Assembly: GCA_030063045.1 (NCBI GenBank)
Contig: JAQSEB010000004.1
Coordinates: 3,224,001-3,288,000, forward strand
Length of the DNA stretch: 64,000 bases
Direction of reading: 5' to 3'
Source of the DNA: Pratylenchus scribneri
Taxonomy: Eukaryota > Nematoda > Chromadorea > Rhabditida > Pratylenchidae
Part shown: positions 10,819 to 21,117 of the stretch, piece by piece
Position numbering within the stretch: the first letter of the stretch is position 1
Layout of the letters: each line of letters starts with the position of its first letter
Notes under the pieces: model-generated
What the model was told of the DNA's origin: nothing
The model's input: only the letters and a program-made list of their open reading frames with translations
Databases searched by the model: none
Made by a program: the position numbers and the translations under genes

Positions 10819-11091
10819 ATGCCCTTTCGCACCAATCGAGTATACCGCAACTATCATCCCGGTGAATGGCGCCAACAACAATCCGGCAGCATTTTGGATG
10901 GCCAATTCGGCTTACCGCCAATTAACTCCCGCTCTTCCTCCTCTGCTGGCTTGCCCCAAATCCGGGCTTTGGATGTCCACCATTTGAGGGCTGCTGTACG
11001 TCGATTGAACCATGAAAGACGAGTTAAAGCCATCCAACGGAATGTGCGAATCAGTCGTCGGGGTCCGGCTGAAGATAGTGACAGTGATTGA
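10819..11091 (+). CDS. Small basic orphan protein, 90 residues
   Basis: An uninterrupted frame from ATG to TGA, beginning MPFRTNRVYRNYHPGEWR and ending in an acidic RRGPAEDSDSD tail. Base composition is clearly richer in GC than its surroundings and the codon use looks like that of neighbouring real exons, which is why I keep it. There is no signal peptide, membrane segment or known domain; a short Arg-rich helix (HHLRAAVRRLNHERRVKAI) suggests nucleic-acid or protein binding only by inference. Further exons cannot be excluded. Confidence 0.5.
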   Translation: MPFRTNRVYRNYHPGEWRQQQSGSILDGQFGLPPINSRSSSSAGLPQIRALDVHHLRAAVRRLNHERRVKAIQRNVRISRRGPAEDSDSD

Positions 11092-11412
11092 GCAAAAAAA
11101 TAAAACCACTTATTTGATTTTATTTTCATATTTTTCTAACTTTTTTTTTCTAATTTTAATTTCATACATTCGTATTCTTCGCTATTCTATGATCGTGATC
11201 ACTGATCAGGTTCATCAATTATTCATTTGACGTAAAGCTGACATGGCCATTTTTCTTTTTTTCTAGTTTAATCTTTAGTCCTTCCTTCACTTTCGCATTC
11301 GCCGCAACTAAAAGCATAACCACATTTTCCTCTCCAGTGCAGCTCTCCACTCTATATATTTACTTTCTCCACCAATTCCAATTTTATTATTTTATTTGCT
11401 TTCACAAATAAA

Positions 11413-12968
11413 ATGTCCTCCTGCGATTCTTCCAAAAAACAATTTGGCCAACATTCCGCCGACCCAAATAAGCCAATGTTCCAAAGAATGTTGGATGGGG
11501 AATTGTACATTGCAAAGGATGCGAAATGCCAAAAAGAAATGGAAACAACAAAGAAATGGATGGCACGGTTCAATGTCAGTATTGGGTTGGAACCAGCCGA
11601 GCGGCTGGCATTGCTCAAAGAACGAATTGGCACAGTGGCCGATGGAGTCGAATTGTTTCCCCCATTCTTTATTGATTATGGTTGGAATTATGGAATATTG
11701 GATCGGGTTTTACCATTAAGTTGAACTCTTTCTGAAGCACATTTTAATATAAAAAAGATAGATCCCATTTTATTGGACAAAATTTTATGGCCAAGAAATA
11801 AAAACCGCCCAATTTAGTCTATTTTGCTTGCAGCTTTTTTAGTCACAACTTTTTGCAAATCCATTAATTCTTATAGTCCTTATTTCCGGGACTAGAGTTG
11901 TTCGGGGCGAGAATGAACCTAAAAGCTCACGCCCCAGGTCTTCACCGAAAGCCTAAGCCCCACAGTGGCCAAAGAAAGAGGATTGGGTTTAGTTGGGCTA
12001 GACTACCTATTTATTTGTTGTGTGGGAAAATTGTGATAACAGAAAGTCAAAAAATATGTTGGAAAAGTGAATATTTTGTGGGGAAAGGAGTGGATTTAAA
12101 AAGGCACATTGGGGTAATATTTGATTGATATAGTGACGGGTGATTAGGCAAAAAGTTTGGGTACAGTAGGATGAATAGGAGAGAAACTCTTAGGCATTAT
12201 TGACACTGACAAATTCTTTCTCTACATATTCATCCAAATAGGAATTATAATATAATGATGAATTCGGCATTCTAAATTATCTAATAGAAAAATTGATTTG
12301 CATAAACCCAAAAAATCAATGAATTCCACAGGTATCAATTTGCATTTGGGCAAAAATGTTTTCATCAATTATAATTGCTGCTTTTTGGATGTTTGCCGAA
12401 TTGATATTGGCGATAACACTTTTCTTGGGCCCGGAGTCCAAATCTACACAGCAGATCATCCACGCGACTTTGAGCAACGCCAACAGCAATGGGAATTTGG
12501 ACGGCCAATTTGGATTGGCCAAAATGTGTGGATTGGGGGTGGAGCCATCATTTTGCCGGGTGTTCGAATCGAAGACAATTCCATCATTGGGTGGGTTCAG
12601 GAATTGGGAATTGCGGGAAATGAGGATTTTGACTGTCAGATATTTAGGCGATTTGGTCAATAAGCAATTTTTAAAGTAATAAAACTTTTATCCACTTGGA
12701 TTAAGCTCTATTTGAAGAGCAATGTCGTTAATTTTTTCTTTAATTATTCATCTTACTTAATCTGGACAATTTAATGGCATAAAATTTGCCAAACTTATAA
12801 ATAGAAAAATTGATTTGGTACCCAAAATTTAGATGCAAAAGTTTCATTGATATATTTTAATTTTAATTGAATTTTAGGGCTGGTGCCGTTGTAACCCGGG
12901 ATGTGGCTAAAGGCGAAACAGTTGTTGGCAATCCAGCGCGCCCATTGCCAAAGAAAAACAACAAATAA
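11413..12968 (+). CDS. Maltose/NodL-family O-acetyltransferase, candidate horizontal transfer from bacteria
   Basis: Three exons (11413-11680, 12332-12590, 12878-12968; GT-AG, phases verified) give 205 residues. Residues about 20-80 match the N-terminal maltose acetyltransferase helical domain (MLDGELY, ERLALLKERIG). The rest is a left-handed beta-helix of hexapeptide repeats: NVFINYNCCFLDV, IDIGDNTFLGPGVQIYTADHP with the family catalytic His, GRPIWIGQNVWIGGGAIILP, and a final VVGNPARPL. The family transfers acetyl from acetyl-CoA to sugars; NodL acetylates Nod factors. It is typically bacterial, and NodL-like genes have been reported in root-knot nematodes. The large first intron (651 bp) and eukaryotic composition indicate an integrated, long-resident gene. 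The physiological substrate cannot be told from sequence. Confidence 0.93.
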
Positions 12969-13390
12969 TATTAGAAAATTATATGAAATTATGATATTGC
13001 ATTCCACCAATTAATTATTTTATTAAATTCAGAAAATAAAACTAATTAAATTATTTAACATTTTAAAATATATTTTAAAAAAGAAATTAAATATTCAATT
13101 TAAATTTATGCAATCAGAAAATAAAGCTAATTATAAATTTAAAATATTTATGACTAGGAATAAGAAGAAGGGGGAGATAGAGGAAATACAATGAAATTGA
13201 CGGCAATTTTTAATTCATAAATTTGGCCAAATATAGCAAAGGAATTGGCCATAGTGAAAAGAGTAAGATTTTGGGTGTTAAAATGGGATTTTATAATAAT
13301 TTTATTATGGAATGAGAGAATTGTCTTTTTTCATTGTAGAGATTCGGAGCTCCCTTTTGGAAATTATTCAAATTGGATGCCATTTATATT
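12969..13390. other. Convergent intergenic spacer
   Basis: Very AT-rich spacer between the 3' ends of the acetyltransferase (plus) and Gbeta5 (minus). I see no gene or repeat in it. Confidence 0.6.
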
Positions 13391-16300
13391 TCACGCCCAA
13401 ATCTGTGAATAAATTCCATTGTTTTTATGGCCAAATTTTCCATTTTATACCCACCCGAATTGTTGTGTCCCATGAAGCCGTACAAATGGCCGTCCCATCT
13501 GGACTGGTTCGCAAACAGGAAATTCGATTTTCGTGTCCATACAAAATCAGTTGCCGAACACATTTCAAAGTGTCCCAAACGCCGACTCGATAATCGCCAT
13601 ATCCGGCGAAAAGAATTCGCCCTTGGGAGAATATGATGAATTATAGGGGAAATTGGGAATATGAATTTACCGCTGACGGAGAAGTCGACACCGTTTACCT
13701 GAAAAAAGGGAAAATCAGTCCCGAAAATCGGCATTTTTGTGGCCTTAAAACTTCTCCATTCATTTTAATTCTTATTTGTCCTTTCCATTGCCAAATATTT
13801 CCCTTATTTTTAGTTTATATTACATATGATCCCATACAGACAATTTAGAATTTTTCGGATTTTTTTAAAATTAAATTTTGAATAATGATCAAAAAATGGT
13901 AGGAAAAATTTGTATTTTTTATTTATCCTTTTAACTAAATCATTGGCCTTCGCTAATTGTGGCCAATTCCGTAAAATTAGCAAAGAATTTGCCATCTTTT
14001 TTATGATCAATTTTTGGCTCAAATCTCAATTAGGTATCTATTATAAATTGTCTCATACATTTAACAACAATTTTATATAGGCATACCGGAAAGAGGATGG
14101 ACTCCTTCTCGTAGACGCAAACTTGCCGATCTGCTCGCAAATCATATAGGCGACACTACAAGAAAAAATGGATTAAATTGAAAATGTCTGATTTTTGTAC
14201 GGAAGCATCATCTGAACCAGTCGCAAATGCGTCCCCATTTGGATGGAATCGAATTGTGTTGATGTCGGCCTCGTGGCCCTCAAAACTTTGGACACATTGC
14301 CCACTGCGAATGTCCCAAACGAGGGCATGTCGATCAGCGCCCTATTTTATGGGGAAATGAATACCGTATTTTTTATTAGAAGCCCTGGGGCTTAATTCAG
14401 AGATCCTCTAGAGGAGACTTCAGATAGATGGGGGAGACTTCAAATAGAAAAATACGGTAATTCAAAAATGGAGAGGAGGGATTATTTGGAAATGAATTTT
14501 CGGTATCATATCAAATCAATATTTCTAGCGAATATTAAAGTTAGACAAATTTGTGTCATTTTAAAGCCAAAATTAGGATGAACTAATTGAAGGAAAAAAT
14601 TGCTGGCTTTTGATTGGAATTGCAAAAAACTATGGCCAATAAATTGCTAAATGGCTAAAAATCGAACAGTTTTTGTTATATGGCCAAAATTTTATGACAA
14701 TGTTTAATATTAAAATGTCCTCAAGATAAAGATTAATTAAATGGCATAAAATTTGTATTTTTGGATATTCGCTAATTTGCCAATGACACAAAATTAGGTA
14801 GTAAATGGCCATTAATATAAATAACTCACTCCGGAGATGAAAATATTGCCAGTGTCCGATTTGGGAATGTCGACGGCAAAAACTGTAAAATAAATTGGAT
14901 TATTAAAATGAATAACATATGGAAGCTGACCATCGCCCAAATGGCCATGGAAATTTTGTATCATTTGGCCACTTTCCACGTCCCACTAAAATTTATGATT
15001 AATAAATTGAGGATATATATTTTGAACCATTGCGCAGGTGGAATCGCCACTGCCCGTCAACAACTGAAATATAAAATTCAAAAGTGAATATTTTCTTGAA
15101 TTTTGGCTTGGAAAATTCTCAACATTCTTTTTCTTGGTCCAAGGCTTAATTAAATTCCAAACTTTAATTCTATTCTTGAACTACTCTTTAATCTAATATT
15201 AGATATATATCTTGAAATTAAATGAATTTTTGGCTTTAGTTTAATTTCAAATTTGTCTCCATCAGTGAAGTGTGCCATTCTCCCTCCCAAAATCTTTGGA
15301 TACTGATACTGACCAAATTGTCGGATCGAATGAATGTGCAACAACTCATATAGGAAGTGTGTGTGGCCACCGTCCTTTTTTTCTGCAAAATGTCCTCATC
15401 AAAACTGAGTGCCACCACCGAACATTTATTGTCCAAACCGCCGCAAGCAATCATTTGGCCACTGGGCGCAAATGTGCATGCCATCACCTTCAAAAGAGAG
15501 TGTTTTATTCGATTTAGGTGAACAAAGTTTTTATGGAAATTTTGGTTGAATTTTTTGGGAAATTTTTTCAATAAAAAAAAAGTCAATTTTTGAAATAGAA
15601 AATTGAATATCGTCGATTGAATGTTGGCATCGGTTTTTGGCCAATATCTATCAAACAGGCAATGGCCAATCTAGGAAGACGATATACCAATCAAAAAGCC
15701 CTTAATATCCTCTATAAAATATTGCAATTAAATTTTATTAATTATGAAAAAATTATGAGAAAAGATGCATTTTCCCCATAGAAGTCGAATTTTATCCCCG
15801 TTCTAATTTGTCAGATTTTAAACTATTTTAATAGTAAATTTAAATAATGATAATAAAGCCACCTTAAGGGGGCACTTTAAGCTATAAATTGATATATCGC
15901 TTTCCAAAATTGGCTATAGCCTCGCTGAGCTATAGGCCAATAAGCAATTATGTTTACATATTTGATGACTGCGCAAACTTTATAAATGCCTTTGATAAAG
16001 AAAAATAATAATTTTGCCTTTGTTTTATTCCACAAATCTCGAATTACTCAAATAATTCATTAGAATATATACCCAAGTGGTGGGCATTGTGAGTGCATGC
16101 TCTTTGTTGGTGGTGAACCCATCCCAGACGATCACTTTGCCATCCTGCGACGAACTGACAATGTGCCGTTTGTCCTGGGACCAATCCATGCAAAGCACCT
16201 TCAAACACACAAACTAATCCATTTCTTACTTAATTGACAACCTTGCTTGCATGCCCTTTCAGCACGCGACGCTGCTTAACATTCAGTTGGGCCAACGGTT

Positions 16301-17130
16301 CAAGGCGTTCGGCTGCCACTTGGACTTTAATTGATGGGGGATAAATTATGCCGATAGGGTTATTTACCAATTTGATCCATTCCATATCCAAACCACTATT
16401 TTTATTACGGTAAAGTCAATGGACTATTCCCTTTCCCTTATTTTCATTGCCATCAAAAACAAATGGACATTTATTTGATGAAGAAATTTGGGCACTTGTT
16501 GATTTTAGTTTAGGTCCTTTTTTGTGAGAAAGGTAAACGTGAAGGGTCCCCCTTTTGGTTGTTATTAGGGTTAGGGACTACGTGAGATGATTTTACCCTA
16601 TCATATCTGTAACCTGTCCCCTAATGACCATAACCCTAAAACTTGTGACCCATAGAGAGGGGACCCTTCACTTTCTAAAAAGGGAACCTGAATTTAACAA
16701 GTACCGCAATTTGGTTTTAAACCATTTCTTTATTATAAGGGAAAAATTTATTTTTATATTGAGAGAGAGATAGAAACGATATGAAATTATAAAAGTTGGA
16801 TTAAGTAAAATTAATTGCGAATTTGCATATCAGAATAATAGTAATCTAATCCAATCCATTCCACTCCAATTAAATCTCAATTTAATTCCAATATATTAAA
16901 TTAGCTAAAACTCCTTTTGGTAATTTTCTCATAATTTTCAATGAATTTGTCCATTTTCCCCAAATACTTGGAATGTCATTCAGCTTTTGCCTTTCCGCTT
17001 CCAATTTTTGGCGCAATTCTTCCGCTTCCCGACCCAACACTTCGATTGGATCGCTGCCAATCCTTTAACAAATTTTCACAAATTTTTTGGAATTTTTTTG
17101 CCTAAACCTGGCACTGGCATCGTCGACCAT
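13391..17130 (-). CDS. gpb-2: G protein beta-5 subunit (GPB-2 / GNB5 type), WD40 propeller
   Basis: Thirteen exons (17108-17130, 16968-17062, 16242-16324, 16073-16198, 15314-15487, 15028-15063, 14931-14985, 14830-14882, 14201-14341, 14087-14155, 13671-13698, 13455-13621, 13391-13402) join in phase to 353 residues, the normal Gbeta length. An N-terminal helix ([19 protein letters not shown]) precedes seven WD repeats, including [61 protein letters not shown] and a terminal SWDTTIRIWA. The TTNKEHA block and overall match point to Gbeta5 rather than Gbeta1-4. Gbeta5 pairs with R7-type RGS proteins (EGL-10 and EAT-16 in C. elegans) to control Go/Gq signalling. The last coding exon is only 12 nt. 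Several introns host repeats. Confidence 0.96.
14362..14462. mobile_element. Short inverted-repeat element with TACCGTATTTTT ends
   Basis: The stretch is bounded by 'ataccgtattttt' and 'aaaaatacggta' with about 75 bp between, in a Gbeta5 intron. A related 'attaccgtaatttatatag' with 'ggggag' occurs near 23149, suggesting a family. Non-coding. Confidence 0.5.
15643..15950. mobile_element. Family-A palindromic MITE in Gbeta5 intron
   Basis: The left arm has 'caatggccaatctaggaaga' followed by 'cgatatacc'; the right arm has 'gatatatcgctttccaaaat' then 'cctcgctgagctata'. It lies wholly in the intron between 15487 and 16073. Confidence 0.75.
16493..16706. mobile_element. Imperfect inverted repeat with telomere-like interior
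   Basis: Arms of about 60 bp begin 'cacttgttgattttagttta' on the left and end 'cctgaatttaacaagtac' on the right, with inner arms GTGAAGGGTCCCC and GGGGACCCTTCAC. The centre has 'attagggttaggga'. Located in a Gbeta5 intron; non-coding, probably a MITE. Confidence 0.6.
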
Positions 17131-17349
17131 CCCTTTTGGACGTGATTGTCAATTTTAGGCTATTGGAAGGGAATATTTTTTGGAATTATTTACGAAAATG
17201 GATAAAAAGCTGAATACATGGGAATATTCAGTCCATTTTTATCGACCCAATTTTTGCGTCGAAACGAATTCCTCAAATTGGCCATTGAAGTGAAAGAAAA
17301 AAGCAGGCTTAAGCTGATATTCCATCCAAAAAGTATTTATTAAAACAAA

Positions 17350-19698
17350 ATGGCCAATTTGGACGGAAATTTGCGAGGTCCTCGGCTTACAACTTTGAAG
17401 AAAATATTAAGTGCAGGAAAAGGTACAAAATAATATTCGGCTAATTCCATCGTTCGTTCCTTCTAAAATTAGGCGAATTGCCGGACTATTCAAAGGACAC
17501 GAAAGCCGTTTTCCATTATGAAGTGTTTTTGCCACCAAAAACAACCGGAGAACCATCGTTTGCCGAAACGCTGGACCCAGATGAAGCACGCCTTCGAATA
17601 TTCCCGGAAGATAGGCAAGGAAAAAACCCAAAATGACATTTCGAATTTTTGGTCTAGATCGGTGTATAAATGCGTGGACAGCACCAAATTGGGCCCACCA
17701 AATGGATATGGAAAACCACTGGAATTGGTTTTTGGCAAAAAATTCCAATTGCCCATTTTCGAGGATTGCCTCAAAACAATGCTGGTGGATGAGGTCAATT
17801 ATATTTGATGAGGGAAAGGGAAGATTGACCAGAAATGTGGAATACAAAAATGGAAATTTGCACATGTTCCAGCCGATTTTGATTTTTAGCCATATTACGG
17901 TTATCGTATAGCCTTGATTGATGCCTCCAATCTATTCGTTAGAATCGGTTTTGTTTATAAGATTTCAATTTCTAATGGATTTGATCAATTTGTTGAACCT
18001 AAATTATTTGGGCCTTAAACTGATTTACTTTTTTTCGCAATGAATCAAATAAATCTGGCCTGATATTTCACCACCTAATTCGGTTATTTCGAATTGAATG
18101 AGCCATAAATTAATGCTCTAGAATGCTTTGCTTACTAATTGAGGAATGGACAATGATCAAAATATTAAACCATTTTTTGGCAGTGGAATAAAAAACAGTT
18201 TCAATAAATAAAAGACATAGGAACTGGCTTAAAATTCTTTGAATTATGGACAAAAAAAAGTCGAAATTGTGAAATTCCTCATACCAGGAGGAAAAATTAA
18301 CTTAAAATTAAATTAAATATTATAAATTTAAATTAATTCCTAAAAATGTGTGTAGATCAGCCAATTCGATGTGTTTGAGCCACGTGAATTGTTGACACTG
18401 CCAATGGTGGCCAAAAAACTGAGGGACATTGCCAGGGCGGAATGCGATCCGACCTTTGCGCGTCAATATGAGCACGCACAAAAACATCATTGCGCGGCGG
18501 CGGTCACCGAATTGGGCTATCCCGAGTTGGACGCGATGTTGAAGGAAGGGCCAAGGCCGACACGGCTGATCCTACATTTGTTGAATGTGTTTCGGCCAGA
18601 AGAGTGGGAAAAGGGGAAATTGGAGATGGAATTGTATTAAAATTGGATATAGATATTCGGCAGACAATTGGCAGCTGGATGAGGCACAACGATCGGTACA
18701 GATTGATCGACTCAAGGAGGAGGGGAATCGACTATATTGCCAGGTTTAAAAGGGGAGAAGAAATCCAAGTCGATACGGTACTTGAGTGAGCCCATCATTC
18801 TCTTAGACATAAGCATAATTCATTCAGCAAGGAAGTGACACCCAATTCAGAGGAAGGAGATATACCGTTTTAAATCCCTAAATGTCCTCTAAAAAGAAGC
18901 TTTAAGCGATTTGTAAAATAAATGGCCTTTCGTCATACAAATCGGAAATTCTAGTTTATTTTTATTACATTCAAAGTTGAATTTCATAAAGTTTAAAATT
19001 GCCAAATTGTAAAGAATACATTGGGCTTTAAATGGTATATCGCCTTTAAAGATTTGTTATAGCCTCGTTGAGTTATAAACAAAAATTATTAGCAGAATTG
19101 TGTCCTTCACTCTGAACTAGAAGTAATCAAATTATTTATTTTAATTCCCGTTGTTATAGAAGGACTTTCCGAGTGCAGCGGACAAATACAAGGAGGCATT
19201 GACCCTTTTGGATCAGCTGTTGCTGAAGGAAAAGCCGGGCGATCCAGAATGGCTGGAATTGGATGGGCGGAATGTGCCATTGTATTTGAATTTGGCCCAA
19301 TGCTTCCTGAATGTGGGCAAATTTTACGATGCGGCAAATTGTGCAGATGAGGCCCTGAAAAGGGAGCCCACAAATGGGAAAGCATTGTTTCGAAGGGCAA
19401 AGGCACGAATGCAGACTTGGGATTTGGATGAGGTGGGCATGCATAAATTTGGGGGAATAGTGAAAGGAAAAATGGACATTTTTAAAACTAATAAAATTAA
19501 TGGGACCCTCTTCTAATAATATTGAGACTCAAATTCTAGGCCGAAGCGGATTTGAAGCGAATGTTGGGATTGGGCCAAGAAATTGCATTGGTCGAAGCCA
19601 CTTTGAGGGAATTGGAGCAGAAAAGGAAGGAAAAGGAGGCAAAACAACAAAACACATACAAAGCAATGTTCAAGGGAATTTCGGGCGGCGAAGAATGA
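17350..19698 (+). CDS. aipr-1: AIP/ARA9-like FKBP-TPR cochaperone
   Basis: Exons 17350-17422, 17473-17614, 17658-17793, 18356-18603, 18653-18743, 19160-19432 and 19540-19698 yield 373 residues. The FKBP-like part has GELPDYSKDTKAVFHYEVFL, GKPLELVFGKKFQLPIFE and LILHLLNVF. The TPR part has SVQIDRLKEEGNRLY, SAADKYKEAL, PLYLNLAQCFLNVGKFYDAA and ALFRRAKARMQTWDLDEAEA. AIP-type proteins bind the Hsp90 C-terminus through the TPR and hold clients such as the Ah receptor in the cytosol; the FKBP-like fold is usually not an active isomerase. The intron at 17615-17657 has a GC donor (AG|GCAAGG). The exon 4/5 joint (18603/18653) is the least certain. Confidence 0.92.
18800..19085. mobile_element. Family-A palindromic MITE in AIP intron
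   Basis: It shows 'ctaaatgtcctctaaaaag' on the left arm and 'taaatggtatatcgccttta' plus 'gcctcgttgagttata' on the right arm, entirely inside the intron 18744-19159. Confidence 0.75.
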
Positions 19699-21117
19699 AC
19701 AAATTGAAAATGAAGGATTTGGGCCAATACATGCGATATTTATTTTAAAATGTTCAAAATGATCTCATCCAAAGCACAACAAATAGCAATAAAATAGTTC
19801 ATTTTCTTTGATTCTTCTGTGATCAACAGCAAATATAAATTAAATAATATTTTTTTCTCAGTTCTAGCTCATTAATTTATTCCACTGGGTGATTTTTTAA
19901 ATATTTTCTAGATAAAATGTTTAAATATTTGAAATTTTAGTATAAAAAAATGATATTTTTGGGAACAAAAAAAAACAAGATCAAATTCTATGGCTAAATT
20001 ATTCCCATACACGAAAATTTAGCCACTCCTAAGTCCCGACAATTTTTTATGACCTTAATTATTATGTAACAAATGAGCCTGTGAGGCTCTTTAATTTTTC
20101 ATTTCCTTTTTCTCATATGTTTTCTCCCTTTAACATTTCTTATAAAAAATTTTGTTTTTTCGCCTTCTTAAAGTTGGTTTTTTGTTGTTTTGTTAACATT
20201 TTTGTTCAAATTACAATAATCCAGCTTAACATTTCGTTAAATACCCTGTCATTACAAAACATATATTTCTTTAGTATGCACCAAACAATTCGTTAAAAAT
20301 CGCTGGCAATCATCCGAAATTCATTATCCTTCGGGCAAAAAATTGTCAAAAGAATTCAGCAGATGAGGCTAGCTCCTGATGGGCTCTTATTCATTGTAAA
20401 ATGGAACGGATTCTTGGAGATGTAATTAAAAGTGGATATTTAATTTCTGCAGACTGTGAATACGCCCCGTGGGCATGTTATTTCTCATTTTTTTCCTTTT
20501 CCAAAGAAAATAATGAGCTCTGATGAGATAAAAGGATACGTCGATTTGCACTACAGTATGCTCCCTTTCTTTCCCTCTTTATTGAGTCAAGTTGGACTTT
20601 GCGACCGTGAGGATATTAATATTAACGATGAATAATAGAGGTGGAGTAGAGGGGAAAAAGGAAATTGTTTTGAAGAATCCAATTAAAATTCTTAATCGAG
20701 ATATTAGATATCGTTCTATATAGATGTAAAAAATGTTATTTTTATTGTTAATTTTTTTTATTTTTTATTCTAAACCAGTAAATAATATTTTTAACATTTT
20801 TGTTCGCCTTGAAGAATGTGGGCAATGCCTATTCATCAACATTATATGTATAACATTTACATTAGTCATCGCCTATGGTGCACGAATTTCTTCTCGAAAA
20901 GGCTCAATATCCTTACGGCAGGAATTGCTTTTTTTACCATATTCATTGAAAAAAACCTGTTAAAGTGTGTAATGCTAATAGCAAAAACCAAGAATATTCC
21001 AAAATATTTTTTCCATGGATTCATTTGTTTTTCTACATATCTGAAATTCACCTTACACATTTTTAATTTTAAACAAATTTAGAATTTATTTTTCTATCAA
21101 AAAATTGGGCAGCAGGA
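19699..21117. other. Gene-poor AT-rich spacer
   Basis: No supported gene. Open frames at 20733-20963 and 20816-21082 are hydrophobic but overlap each other in different frames and match no family I recognise. A short GC-richer patch at 20815-20940 could be a relic exon of a membrane protein; I cannot support it. Confidence 0.5.

Noticed and set aside
20733..21082. Overlapping hydrophobic frames that could be a membrane protein fragment
   Set aside because: Two frames compete, no splice-consistent extension, no recognisable family.
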